Of a DNA stretch of 64,000 bases, positions 1-13,594 are shown in pieces (within the stretch, counting starts at the first letter, position 1; each line of letters opens with the position of its first letter). This stretch comes from Casuarius casuarius. Its lineage: Eukaryota; Chordata; Aves; Casuariiformes; Casuariidae. The translations under genes were made by a program, and so were the position numbers. The stretch spans positions 7,402,837 to 7,466,836 of the forward strand of contig PTFA01000010.1 of NCBI GenBank assembly GCA_003342895.1. The letters run 5' to 3'. The notes beneath the pieces are model-generated. The model had not been told where the DNA came from. It did not search any database and saw only the letters and a program-made list of their open reading frames with translations.

Positions 1-3000
1 CCTGATTTGCATGAGTATTATGCACCCAGGACTCCTACTGAGATCAAAAACCAGCTCCGTGCCTCTGCAAAAACAGCTTGCTGGCATCCAAAAGTGGAGG
101 CGCTCAAACTCAGCACATTTTTTTAAAATCTGTACCTGCACCCATTGTTGAAGGCCTGCGCTGAACCAAATGCAGCGTTCAGACTGAGGCTTAGCTGCTG
201 TTGGTGACATACAGTCCCATTTCCTCCTTTAAAAAGTACAGTGAAACCCCTCTTGCAATTTTGGAGATTGCTCGTGGTCCTCTGCTCTCTCCTTTTTTCA
301 CTATATCACCCTGCTTCAAGTCATTTCTCCAAGGGCCTGAAAGTACCAGAATTGCTCTACACACTCTGTGGGCCATGTATATACATGAATACAAAAGCAG
401 CTGTTTCAGAGCAGACATGGCTCTGAAGTTGAACCAGGAGGCCCATTTTGCCCCCTCCCTTTTTTTTCCCCCTCTTCCCACTCAAGTGGATGGAGGCATC
501 TGCATTTGGCTCAGAGAAGCAAAAAGCTTTGCCAGGGTTTGGAAAAGGCAATGCCATGCCCATTTAGCTAGCCCAACAACAACGACTGGGCTCCCTCCAG
601 CTGTGGCAGACCTGCTGGGTGGTTGCTTTCATGTGCTTTTCGTTTCATGTTGATTGTCCTGGCACCTGAAGAGTTTGCAGCTTGGTTTAGTGAAGGTTTA
701 ACCGCAGCAGCTCGACTCTTGCAAGGAAGGCAAATGGGGGGAGGCTGGGTGCTTGTGAGAGGGTAGCATCCAAAAAGGAGCAGAGCAGGTTGCATCTAGC
801 CTTGTTTTCGACTCTGATGTTCATCAAATGTGGCACAATAGGAAGACAAATGTGCTGTGGCCCTCAGAGGTGGGACAGCTGATCAACGCAGTGGGATGCC
901 TGTGCCAAGGGAGCTGTGCCCTGGACTGAGCCCCATCCGCTGGCAGCGAAGGTGCTGCAGAGAGAGCATTTTGGAAGCAGTTCTGCTGAGTGCTGCATTG
1001 CACCTGTTGCCTTTATTAGAGGCAGCATTAAAAGCCAGGCTTCCCTTTCGGAAGTGGCACGATAGAGAGAAGGCCAGAAAAGGGTGTTAAGAAAAGAAAT
1101 CTAATCATTTCTAAAAAGCAGCTTAACCCAGGTGGCTATAGGCACTCTGACAATCTGTTCTGGGCAAGAATTGTATTTCCTGCAAGTTCTTTCACTTATG
1201 TCATTCTGTGTTTCAAATCAGCTTTGACACAACCTCGGTGACAAAGGCTTTGAAGTCTGAACTAAATGTGCTACAGAGATCATTATTCATAACCACTCAG
1301 ACGGAGAGGGAATATTTTCCTTTTGAAAGGTCTTGCCAAACCTGTCCTGCGCTTTGTTTGCTTTCAGAGGCACCGTGGTCACTCTTTTGGAGGAAAGAGT
1401 GCTACTGGATGGAGGAAAGAAAGGGTGATGTTTGGCAGGGAATAGCCTTCAAAAATCACTAATTAAAGATTCACCAATTAAAAAAACCACAGGGACCATC
1501 CCAACTGGAAGCTGCTGCTTCACATAGACTCTACGCAAAGGGTCTTTATGCAGAGCCTTCCCCAGGGAGCAATCTTGGGCCTAATTCTGCGACACCCTGA
1601 TTTGCATCTATTTTAGTGAGACTTACACTGCAGCACTTTGTAGGTCAGCAGATCTATTTGCAGTAGCAAGGTGCAGCCCAGCAGTAAGTGTTTACATACT
1701 CGGAGAGCACAAATCCAAGCCAGTCCCCAAGGAGTGCGGTAATCATCTACAATTTTATAATACGGGGATTGGCAGGGATGGAGCTGCATACATATGTCTC
1801 CAGAATGGCTTTGAAGATGTATAATTTTTACATAGGTGTTATGAGAATGATTTTTGGCTAAAGTTCTGTATAATAGTCATTTTAAACACCCTGAGGCTCA
1901 ACCTGCTCCCACTGAAGTCCCTGGAAAGACTCCAAGGCAACAAGCCGAGACCCTTGCTCTCAGTGCCTGCTCTTCCTTTAGCGCCTAGTTCATTTGTCCT
2001 GCCCTTTTTGCTGCATTTTTTCCCCTTTCTAAACATTTCTGTTGCTGGGTTCAAATAAACCTTCCTCTGGCATGCTGTCATTCCTTAAAATGTTTTCAGT
2101 GTTTGTTTCCTGAGCCCATTCTGTTCACTCCTCTGGATTTGTGTTTCTTCAGGTTCTTCTCCTCTCTCAAACTTTCAGTGTTGCTCCTGGTCCCTAACTC
2201 CAGTCTCCCATTTGGTATCATTTCAAATGTATTTTCCATCATGGTGGCTTTTACCTGTCTGCCCACTTTAAAATATTTCTCTCTGTTAAACATTATATTG
2301 TGCCCTTAGCTCTCTCTCATCTTTATCTTCACTGTCTCCTTCTGTATTTACCTTCCCTTTCCTCCATTTTTTAAGTTCATTTTTGCCTCAGGATCTCTGC
2401 ATCCTCCCATCCTTCCCCTCTCATGTCACCTCCTGCTTTTCCTTTCCTATCCACTTCACTTTGATCTCCTCTTTCTCATCTCACATCAGGTTTTCTCCTC
2501 CTGCCCCTTCATATCACCACCAACCTTTCTTCTTTGCTATACGCATCAGTTTCCCAATACTTTCTTCTCCAGAGAAGAAGCTGGACATACTAAGAAAGAA
2601 GGAGAAGAAGACTCAGCAGGATAGTTCTACTACCTAAGTTAGATAAATAAGCTCCCTATGCTGTCAGTGCAGAAGTACAGATGCTTTTTGCCTCTGTAGG
2701 CAGCCTAGCTCAATCGCCTGAATTAGTAGCCTGAAATTAATGAAGCCATGTGAATATCCCCTGCACAGTCTCACTTTTGTTTTGACCCATGCAAAGGAGA
2801 GATGGAAGGACAAGGTATGACTAAAGCAAGCGAGCTGATAGCTGGCGATCAGGAAGCCTCAGCTCCCAGCGCACCTAGCCACTGCCACCTGGTAGGGCGT
2901 GGGAAATGGAAAGACGCGACTTTGCAGAGATTCAAAGGAGAGGAAAATGGTTTTGCAGATATCTGCCAGGAGTGTCTCCCAGCCAGGATGGGCCACTTAG

Positions 3001-5449
3001 CTGTGAAAGCCACGTCACCTCTCAGGTAAAGTAAGCAAATTGCAGTGTGGGATAGGTATGTTAGATGAGAAAGGCAAGAGGAGCCAGCTCTTGAAAATCT
3101 GAGAAGTAAAAGCGGGGAGGAGGAGTCCAGTGGAAGGAAGCAAAGAGATGAGCTATGTGGCAGTCAAAGCAACAAGCCATAAATGGAGGTTTTAGCACCA
3201 TTTTTTTTTAGAGGATTTGATCAGAGCAGTGTTGCAGGGACCCAGGCCCACTAAAGAGACTACAGTAGTGAAGGGTTGAGATTGATAACAAGGGCCTAGA
3301 CAGACAGCTGAATCGAAGATCAACAGCTTCCTACCTTAATTCCTGACTCAGAGGATCTTCTCAGACCACCTGCATACCTAGGTATACCTCTAATATTTCC
3401 TCTGCTTTATTTCTTATGACCCTACCGGGTCCTGTGCTACAGCTGCTCTTGCAACACTTAGTATGTGTTCACTGAGGACAAAGCTGAATGACATAAGATG
3501 TTGCAACTGCTTCAGGATCATAAAATATTGCTCCAAACAGGATACTGGTTGGGAAACCATTCTCTTGTTCCCCATATTTTTCACATCATCTGCTTGACAA
3601 ACCCACAGAAAATCCCAAGCATTTGGGTGAGTGAAAAGGAATATTAACCTGTGATACAGCAAAAGCTGGAGGACAGAAGGGTAGGAAGCTCAAGGCAGTG
3701 CACGCTTGCACAGCTGATCTCTTCATTCTTACCACAACTTCTTTAGATGACTTCCAAGACTGTTAGATAATATTCTTTTGCCAAATCCAAACAATCTTTT
3801 TTGAACTTACCAAAAAAACCCTAGCCTTTATTGAGAAGCACTTCCAGCTCCTGTCATTTTGGCCATGTTGAGATGGCTCCATAAGAAGCATTAGATTTTC
3901 CTTCTTTTTAATGAAAAAGCCCCACCTCCCCACCCCCTAAATCCAGATTTCCCCCAAGATTTGACAATAAACAGAAAGAGTAAGGGTGGTGAGGAGGGCT
4001 CTGAGAATATTCCTGTGGTGAATAAACACTGGAATTTTCTGAATAAAGAGCCAAGAGATGCAAGAAGAGAAATATTATGGACACTATGGACATTTCAAAA
4101 GACAATCAGCACTTGCTCTGAGAAAACAACAAGCTTTGTTAAAGGTTTCCTGGAGTAACTGTCTTTCCTCCCCCTCTGCTATTTTCCCTCGCCCTCAGAA
4201 ATGGTATACAAGCATCTCTAGCTGTTTTTGAAACTCCTAGTCAAAGGTACAAAATGTTTGGTAGAGGAGACAGCATCCCAAGTGACTCCAGAATAAAACA
4301 ACAAAAACCTTCCAGCACAAGCACTTGTGAAGGCAGAACAAAAAGCATGAACACCCTGTAAGAGGTTGGAGGAAAACCAGCTTTGAATGTACAGAGAGCA
4401 GGATTTATGAAGTTTTCTCAATGTAACACTGAAGCCACTCTCTGACGTCCAGACCCATGAATTTCCACTACAGCCTTGCTGTTTATAACCAGTACACAAA
4501 GCCCTTATCTTCCAAGCACAGCTGTAGAGTATAGAGAGGCCATGCCAGCAAGAGAGAGGGCAAGGCGAATGGTTAAACCAGTGCCACAGCAATGGAACAC
4601 GGCTCATGGAAACACTCTGCAGTGGCGTAAAGTTTTCAGTGCATGCAGACACAGTCATCTATCTGTTTTTCCCCTCTCAGGGGTTAGGTCTTGTGGCTCT
4701 GGAATTACAACTTGACGACCTGATTTCAGAATATCTTGGCAGCAATAAGTCTTTCAAGCAGGCAGGAGTGCTTCACTTGCTGTACCAGCGGGACACGGAG
4801 GCACTGTCATGGATGGGAGATGCATGCTTTTAAAATCAGTGTAGTTGTAGACTCTTCTGGTGCGTGCATATCTTTGTGTTTGTCTTTTTGCATGGAGACC
4901 AGTACTTTTAAGCATTCCAATTAAATAACCATGGCAACTTGCATTCTGCCAGCCACTTTTTATGGCAAATGCAGGCAACTCACATTAACCAGGAGGGAAC
5001 TTCTAAAAGGTATGTTCCTCCACAGAGAAGACCAAGTTTCTTCCCAGGCCAGTAAAGAATGGGCACCACTGAGAAGACACCCACAGATCTAAGGGGATAA
5101 CCTTCTGCCCTACTGCGCCATGGTTTCATTGTTACCTGGCCTCATGTTTTGCCATTATCCAGCCAGAAAGCTAGAATTTCCATGAAAACTGTTGTTTATT
5201 ATGAGACACAGCCTTCCATTCCCTCTGCACTCTAAGGTTAGTGCTTCACAGCATCAATTAGGAAAGGCAGAGTTGCTAAAATGGAAAAATCAACCTGGGA
5301 ATAAATTAGTGTCTCATCACTATAAATGGAAGGCAGTTTTAAGACTGTTGAATGTTGAAATTTCAAACATCCTGGTACATATTTTTCCATTCATATCATA
5401 CATTCTTATAAATTGAAAGTGATCTTTTATATCATACTTCCACACGCCT
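1..5449. other. Non-coding, intergenic
   Basis: No exon recognised. Two perfect octamer motifs ATTTGCAT (5-12, 1600-1607) sit in similar CCTGATTTGCAT contexts. 2110-2570 is a pyrimidine-rich stretch on the + strand. ETV6 coding sequence, expected on this side by gene order, was not seen. Confidence 0.6.
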
Positions 5450-6160
5450 CTCCAATGCAGTCATTTCCTCTAATAAACTTCCTAGTGCTTTGTGTGGTCA
5501 AGTGTTAGATGTCCCCAAGCGATGATGTTTCCACCGCTTCCTTGCAAGACATTGCACATCCCTCCATCAAGGAAATTCTTGATATTCTGTTAAATGCTTC
5601 CTTTCTCAGTGCAATTCCATTACTCCCGATTAAACCCTGCATATAGCCTTAAGTAAATCTGTTTAGCATTTACTCTTTTTTTCTAACATTGGAGACAGAC
5701 ACCACATCCCCTCTTTTTCATCATTTAGCTACTTTATGGAGAAAGATTATGAGGTAACATATTGACAGACAAATCCTCTTGCTTTTTGGTTGCTGTTCTT
5801 GAATCCCCTCCAGTATGTCTGTCTAGCAGTGCAATACCCAGAACGCAGGACAATACTCCACATGCTCTGCCTTTCTGTCTGTAAGAGGGTGCCTTCCCAC
5901 ACCTGGCCCACTTCTGCAGCTCAAGAAATATCACTTCCAATCGGCTAACTGTTATCATCCCCAGATCTCTTCAACTCTATTTATTCCCGTTGCATATTTG
6001 CGTTTCAAGTTATTTTCTGCAGCTTGCATTTTTCCAAGTTGGAACTTGTATTGTTGTTTTCCATCCATTCTTTAATCTCTCTTTAATTGCTTCATATCAC
6101 TTTCCTGCCTATAGGAGTGTTCACAACCTTTGCTAGTGTAGCATTTTGGGGGGCTTTTTT
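5450..6160 (-). mobile_element. Ancient CR1/L3-like LINE 3' fragment
   Basis: The + strand contains CCCAGAACGCAGGACAATA followed by CTCCACATGCTCTGCC, close to the CR1/L3 phrase CCAGAACTGGACACAATA then CTCCAGRTG. It is followed by T-rich sequence with CATTTTTCCAAGTTGGAA and a CATCCATTCTTTAAT motif, as in old L3-type elements. No reading frame is left. Family-level identity and both edges are uncertain. Confidence 0.45.
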
Positions 6161-9100
6161 CAAAAAATCAAAAAAATTTAAAAAGTGTATTTACATACCA
6201 CACAGGGTTCAGAACACCTAACTACCTCCTCCAATGACATTTGCACAGCACATTATATTCCCATTTGACCACTCTGCTTGATTTCTAAAGCCTAAAACAC
6301 AGAAAGCACCACTAAAGGGCTCGCAATTTAAAAGAAGGCACCCCAGCTGCATGTCACAGCAGTCACCACCCCTGGATTTCATTAAAGTGCTGTTTACCCC
6401 ATCCTGCATGGTGAGGTCACTGCCATCCCCACCAAGGCTGCAGTTACAACAGCGTAAGGGTACTCATGTTGATAGTGCCAATTTCCATAAATTTACAATA
6501 CAAAGTTTCTGGAATAAAAACTGGCTATTCTGTCTAAAACATGTTAAGTCAGCCTGAATTCATTGCCAAACCATGTGGTATCCAATTACCCACATGCTAC
6601 ATGACAGCCTGTTGACAGACTACCACATTACCACAGCCCAGTCTTGGTGTTGCAGGCCGGCCTTCACCTTGTGGCTGAAACAACCGGCCGAGTGCTGGTT
6701 TCTACCTTTCTGGAATACCAGTTTACCAGTAAAAGGGCTTTCTGTGCTTATTATCATCTGTAACCAGAGAACTTGGCCAGACTGCCGTTCCTTCATGCTC
6801 AGCGCTGCAACTATACAGAATGTGCCTCAGAATTATTATAACTATAGGTTTCAGGCCTGAAAACCATTTATGGATTACTTTGCTTCATGCAAACAAATAG
6901 TCCATTTAAGGCAAGATCACACACAAACACAGAACATTTATTATGACTGTAGTATGATTTGTCAAATGCACACGTGTACACAAACTAGCTTTAAAGTTGC
7001 TTATTCGTTTACTCGTAGCTGCACTGGAGTGGCAAGGCAGTACTAATTTCACTAGAGGAGCTAATGAAATATCCAGGTGGCAGCAGGATCCAGGTGGTCT
7101 CATGCTAGCGGATTTGCAGCCAAGTCTCCAAGAGCCAACCCAAAACCCTGCGCAACCTGCAGACATGGCAGTGGATGTACCCTAAGTCCAGCCACACCAT
7201 TTGGCTGAGGCTGGGGAGGTCCATGGATAACTTCAGAATGGCTCACGAGAAGTACCTCAATTTCAACATTCACGAGAATGCACTTCCAGTGAAAAATATT
7301 TTGATACCCACCAATTTAAAGAAGTTAAAACCACTGCCTGAAATAGAGCTCCGTTTTTGCCATAGATTACAATAAAAGACAATGGGGAGGGGGCAAACAA
7401 AGCTAGAGCTATCAGCGTTTGCCACTTCAGAGGCTAGCTGCTTCCCCTGTCTGCAGGCATAGGGGGATTTTTGCCGGTTTGCTGTGCAGAGGCAAACTAT
7501 TTGATGAGCACCATCAGTCTTAGCTTGCCACCCACTTTGACTTTATCGGCTGCCAGAGCCCTGCAAACATCACCTTGGCAATTATTCTTGAGAAGGAAGC
7601 ACGAAGTAGTGGCTTTATTGATTTTTTTTTCTTTGTGGGAAGAGTTGCACATGCATAAGGCAGCATTTGAATAAAACACATTTATTCCCTTCTGTCATTA
7701 GCTGCAGCCCAAAGGAAGTCGGCCCGGTGTTCGACTCTCACACATTGGCCTTCCTTGCTGCTGGTGTCACAGATTTTCTCAGCGAGATGGCCACTGCTTG
7801 CAGCAAGTTTCAGAAATGACATTACTTTTGGTCCAATTTCACAGCCACGCTGAGAAAAAGGAGCCAGAGCATGTGAGATTTACAGAGGAGCAAAATAGGA
7901 ACTGGTTTTCTCCCTCCCTCTTTACGTCCCCTTGGGGATTACCGGGGCTCTCCACGTGCCTCTGCCGTGGCTCTGCTGCCCAACCCCCAGTGCCTTCTGT
8001 TTTCAGACCCCTTTCCTCCAGCTGAGTAACTTCAGTGATTTCCCGCTCAGGGTATGAGTGTGCCATGTAGCCACGCTGCCTTTCCAGGAGGCCTGGAAAA
8101 GCAGTCCTCCCTCATTGCACTTTTGGGGGATTGGGGTTGTTGTGCTGGGGGTGGGAGAGTTGTTTGCTGATTTACTTGCTTCCGATCTTTTTCTTATCTT
8201 TTTTTATTTTCTATTTATCTTTTTCTCCCCACACCCGTCAAGCTGTGCATATACTCATTAGTGAAAGGCATTCAACTCTGGGGTAGAGCGTGACAGCCTA
8301 ACAGACACGTTATCGAACAGTTTAAAGCCAGATTTGAAGAGAAATACATTGTCCAGTGGAAATCTCAAGAAGCAGCTTGCACAAAAGCACACCAAATACA
8401 GATACCCAGCCTGGGACTTGGTCAGAACATTATCTCTATCCTAATTTTAAGTGTGTTTAGCTATAGCACCTCTATTCTACCTTTTTTTCTTTTTTAATAA
8501 AATTGCCATGAGATGTTTTGTTATCACATGTGGGCAAGGCAACAGCAGCTTGCACTTGGGCAGGGAAACTTTCAGCAGCTCAGCACCCCCGCAGCACTGT
8601 GCCATGCCGGCGCTGGCAGGGTACCACCTACTGTTTAATGGGATCGCTGCCTGAAACTGCTTTGGCAGCATGTCCTTGGAGGCCTCCTGTCCAAGCTCTG
8701 ATCCAGCCCAATGCTGCTTAGCTTCTGACATGATCATAGCACAGGGACACACATGCCTACAGGCAAATAATGACACCAGAGGCTGCACCATGACAGTGCA
8801 GAGAATTAACCTAACCACCAAGCCTACTTTGGGTGCAGCTCTTTGTAATCCTGCACCTCCCAGCATTAATGAACTTCGCAGTGCGACGTGACAGGCACGT
8901 AAGTGGGATCATTCATACCCATCTCACATCCACCACGAGCTGGATCAAAGCAACATGCTGTGCTGAGGTGCTTGTGCCCATCTGCCAGGCTACCTGCAGC
9001 AGGCAGCACAGAGACAAACTGAGCAACAAAGTAAAGGGACGAGGCACCTACCGGGAGACCCAAGCAATAGGAAAATAGAAGACAGCATATTAACGACACA

Positions 9101-9230
9101 GCACTGAGCTTCCCTAGCAGCCTTTGCTGCTGATTTATACAGCCAGCACCATTCATTTATCCAGGCTACCTTTGTATTATTGTTATTAATTGTTACAAGT
9201 TTTTTGGCAGGGACGGGGAAGCTTGGCTGA

Positions 9231-9298
9231 TTAAAAATAGCTTTGGGGACGACAGCTGGCAAAGTCGCAATGAGAGAAGGCTCCAGCTCTATTTTTGA
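9231..9298. promoter_or_regulatory. MEF2 and E-box motif cluster, possible enhancer
   Basis: A perfect MEF2 consensus TTAAAAATAG (9231-9240), an E-box CAGCTG (9253-9258) and a near-MEF2 CTATTTTTGA (9289-9298) lie within 68 bases, with two CpGs between. This combination occurs in muscle enhancers; function here is unproven. Confidence 0.25.
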
Positions 9299-10713
9299 AG
9301 AATGTGGTGTTAGCAAGTAATTGGGTGCAAATGAGTGCACAGATAAGTAGTAGCACTTCCCAAGGTGTAGCTCAAGGCCCTGCTCATGCGGGTTGCTGTT
9401 AGCCAGCCAGTCAGACAGGCCAAAGGCCTGCCTAAGTCTCTGCAGGCTTTCTGACAGGACCAGAACTCAACTGTTTTGCAAGGCTGGAGAGATGAGATTT
9501 TTATACACACAAGCAAGACAGTCTTTCAGATATACAAAATATGTCACTATGGTATCAAAATATGCAGAATTAAGGGCTAAGAATTTGGTTCCATTTGGTT
9601 TGGTTCCATGGACGCACATACATCTTCACTCTTTCGGGCTGACGCACGTTTTTCTACAGGCCCTTATCCATACTCTACAAGCAGCTTCCACTTTGCATTC
9701 TGCATTCAAGCAAGTTTCCATAAGCAAAAAAGAAAACTTAGTAGCAGGCTGAAGAACCAACAATCTAACTGAATAGGAGAAAGCTGAGAGGGAGAACTAC
9801 AGTTTTCTCTATGATCCCTTTTCAGAGTCCAGCTGATTGTTTTACTGTAGATTCTTACTTCCCGCTTCTAGTTCATGCCAGCTTCCTGCAGTACACATCA
9901 GCCCAACGCCTGAACACAAATCTACACCTGTCTCTAGGTCACAGTGAGTTTGATTTCCTCAGTCTGATCTACTAGTGAGATGTTGCAAGGATTGCCAGCT
10001 TGGGGCTCTCGTGCAGCCTGTTCTTAAATTATACGAGGACTTTGCTAGCAGGTTTTGGCTAATGGGTTCCAAAATCATTGCTGTGGGATTGAGCAAGCCA
10101 GCACCCAGGTGCTCACTCAGGATGACACCGCTGCTCACTAGCTTCCAATCCAGCCAAGCCAGAGAGGAGGAGGACTTCTGGGGAGCTGCCTTTGCCCACA
10201 GCCTTTGAACTTCTCATGGAGGTCTCCACCACCACCCACTGGCGCTCTGAAGCATATGACATATGCTGCTTGCATCTCTCGGGCACATGAAAATCGTATT
10301 ATGCAGCTCAAAGGATCAGGAATGCTGGCCTACCTTCACTATGTTGCTTCCCTAATCTATTTCTGTACTCGCCCTCCTGAAAGTTTTGGCAATCTGCAAA
10401 GCTCTTTGGAAAAACCTTGTAGTGTGTTGTTAGGTGAAAATGGCTTTTGGAACAGTTAAAAAACAAAGCATTTGTCCACATATCCCATTTGCAGGAGAAA
10501 GGTAAAGGTGCCTTATTGCTTTGATCTTTTTTTTTTTTTTTTGTCCAGTACATATGATGAAAACATCTGAAACTGTTAGGATTTATATAGGCAGATTTGG
10601 CAGTCTTTTCAGATTTAGTTGGACTGTGACATCTCACTTAATTTTGGATCTTGCCTGCTTTCTTCCTGAATATAATCTTTGTAGTCGGGCTAAGTTTTAG
10701 TAGATCAGACCGA

Positions 10714-10800
10714 CAATGGGCCAGGTGCTCCTTGGTGCAACCAGGGCAGTTCCACTGAAATCAATAAGCCACAATTTAGCTTGCTGAATTTCCAGCCCCA
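10714..10800. repeat. Possible old palindromic amniote repeat, degraded
   Basis: AATGGGCCAGGTGCTCCTTG, then CCACTGAAATCAATAAGCC and a closing CCAGCCCCA, resembles the same GGGCCAG...TGAARTCAATGG...type unit as at 38927. Weak support. Confidence 0.3.
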
Positions 10801-13009
10801 TATTTTGATTAATTTGTACTGTTCTCTTTTTACCCCTCTGACTCTCTAGTATACCTGCTCACAGTTGCCTCCACCAAACCGAGCACATGATGCCTGGCAC
10901 TGGCTGAGCACTGAGTCAGAGTAAAGAGTGCCACCTACTGAAACCTGAATTTTCCATGACCGGTTCCTCCACCCGCTGCCCCACTTCCTCTAGGGCCTGG
11001 GATACACTTCCAAAGGACACATGAAGAGCAGGAAAGAGGATTTAAATTTTTTATAAGCATTACCCTATTTTAACAGGCAAAACCCTGGTGGGGCAAGCGG
11101 GAGAAGGGGATTTGTTTTCCAGGTTTTTAGTCTGCCTTAAGCAGAAAGGTACACAAAGAGAGAAAAAAGTCCAGGCATGAAAAACATTTCCTTCTAAATG
11201 GAAGGATATGCCTTTAAGGGGAAGGTAGCAGGCAATGATCCATCTTCACCACATAGAGACTTGCCTTGTTCTTCCATTTCTGGCTAAGTGATAAAACGTT
11301 AAATGTCATTTCCTGTATCAGTGGTTAACCACTAGATGCTGGATCAGAGATTTACCAGAAGTGCAATATTCAAAAGTGGACTTGCTGCTTTCAATAACCC
11401 TTTCTTGCACCCTGTGGGAACCATCTAACCTTTGAAAAAAGAAAAAAAACAAACAAAAATACCCTGGATTTGGGTAGGGAAATACATCTCAAGATTTATG
11501 CCAAAGGCTCACACCTTGTATAGGAAGTCATAGGGATACCTTCCTCCCTGGCCCCAGTTTGGCATAACACCATGGTTTGCGAGAGCAGAAAGTAACCAAC
11601 TACCTGCATTGTTTATTAGCCTTCAGTTTTACTGGAAATTGGAGATCAGACACTGTGGGACGTGGCTGTTTGCTTTGCATCCATTTGCTTGCACTAAAAG
11701 CCAGCATATTTTGAAAACAGACTGACACTGGAAACCAAAGCACGTACTATATATCAGCCCTTACTCATTTATTTTACACTGCAGAGCCAAGCAGTTTATC
11801 TGCCCTAGCTGTATTCATTTTATTATCATCATCATCATAGTCAGTTATGGGGTTGAGGGGGATTAAATATCATTTTGGGAAGAGCAGCTGGCAGAGTTTA
11901 GAGCAGATAAGGAAATTTCAGTTGAGGCTACATTTCCAAAGGATGAATTTTGAACATGTGGTTGTGCAATTGCCTGTGCAAATAGAGAGTTATTTTCCTA
12001 ATTACATAATATTTGTAAAGCACTCAGAACATAAAATGGCTAAGCATGCAGCGAGAAATACTAGTGGTGGATCTGAAGGTTGTGGCCAAATAGTGGTGAC
12101 TAGTGCATAGAAATAACAGAAGCAGGCACTCCAGACATACAGCTGGTGTCTGAACTGCCCATACATGGCTCTCATCTGCACCACTCATCGCTTCACCCTC
12201 CAGCTCCTGTATCGTCTCAGCATCCCTGTTCTCAAAGAGCTCAAACAATTCAGCTCAGTTGCAGAACACCTGTTTTTAGGGTGGGGAATAGCTCTGCCTT
12301 TGGTAAATGTATGTGCCTGGCACAACAGGGCCCTTGTCCCTGCAGGCAGTCTGCAGGCAGTATTGCAAGTCAAGCAATAAACACTAAAAACCTTGGAACC
12401 GAAGTACCTCTCTCCTTTCTTCCTCGGCCAACAGGAAACCTCTACGTCTCTTCCGTCATGCTTATTTGTTCCCTTGAAATGCAGCAGCACCCAGAGGACT
12501 CAGGCGTGAACCAGAACCCAACCAAGCTAGGTGACGTGCAAAACACTAAACAGCCAGATAGCGCCTCCCTCAAAGGGTCGATGCTCTCAGACATGAAAGG
12601 GAAATGCTCCCCAACTCTCCGGCCGGGCACACCTTGACCAGCAGTGCACCTGCCTCCTGCCCTCAGCTTAGCTCTTGACATGCAAGGCTTTAGGGGTTGT
12701 GCAGTTCAGGTCCTGAGCTTTCCAGGCAAACATGGGCCGAGGACAGTATTTGCACAGTACATCTTGCCTTATTATTGAGCAGTATCCACTGGCAAACCAA
12801 CAAAAATAAACAAAGCAATGCTGATTCCAGAGGAGAGGCTTTCTGTTCTGCTCAGGGAAAAACGGGGATGGTGGAAGATCCAAGAAGATTCCCCCAAAAG
12901 GCGATGTGTTTTTTTCACTCCGAACCTCACAGGAAATCTCCAGATTACTCATCCTTTCCCAGGAACCCTGGCTGGAAAAAAACCAAGGGGGCCTCACTAC
13001 TTTCCTACA

Positions 13010-13029
13010 AACACACACACACGCACACA
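13010..13029 (+). repeat. Short (CA)n microsatellite
   Basis: A CA dinucleotide run interrupted by one CG. Confidence 0.85.
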
Positions 13030-13504
13030 TACAAAGGAGCCCTGCAAAGGCCTTAACACCAGCTGTGCTTGCCCTTGCCAGAACTTCCTGAATCCACCCC
13101 CGTTTACCCTAGCTTGCCAAGCAATGCAAATATTTGAGAGGCCACCTCGTTTCCGCAGTGTCTCATGTAAAAATCCACATCGAATCCAAGCGGTAAAGAC
13201 TGACTCACAGCTACTCAGCAGCCAGAAGTCCTGTCGGGCAGGCCAAGCTTTTATATAGCAGGAGGTCACTGGAACACACTCTGGCTCACCTCTCTCATCA
13301 ATCAAAAGAGTGCAACCACTGAAGTATCTCCTGCTTGCCTTCTCTTTTTAAAGTCAAATGCTAAGACACTTCCTAGTAGTCAGAGAACAGGATGACACAG
13401 ATATGATGACATCTCTGGGAAAGAAAATTAAGTTTTGTCTCAGCAACTGCTGAAACTTAGAGCATAAATGAGCTCTGCTGTGCAACTGAGAGACTGCAGC
13501 CAAG

Positions 13505-13594
13505 AGAAACTTGAGTCAGAAGACCTGATTTCAGTTCCTGCCTCTGCTACTGCCCAGCTGTTTGATCTTGGGTTAGTCACTTAATTGTCCCTGG
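13505..13594 (+). mobile_element. MIR/CORE-type SINE fragment
   Basis: The order of motifs follows the MIR consensus: GAGTCAGAAGACCTGATTT (usual: GAGCCAGACTGCCTGGGTT), CCTGCCTCTGCTACT, CCCAGCTGTTTGATCTTGGG and TAGTCACTTAATTGTCCCTG. It is truncated and diverged. Confidence 0.7.

Larger units (their letters stand above)
6161..13504. other. Non-coding, intergenic
   Basis: No coding exon recognised. It contains a MEF2/E-box cluster at 9231-9298, a T16 run near 10529, and a possible old palindromic repeat at 10714. Open frames such as 12146-12637 and 12818-13258 overlap one another in several frames and resemble no family. Confidence 0.55.

Noticed and set aside
12146..12637. 163-residue + strand open frame
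   Set aside because: No domain or family resemblance, overlapped by frames on both strands, no splice or promoter context.
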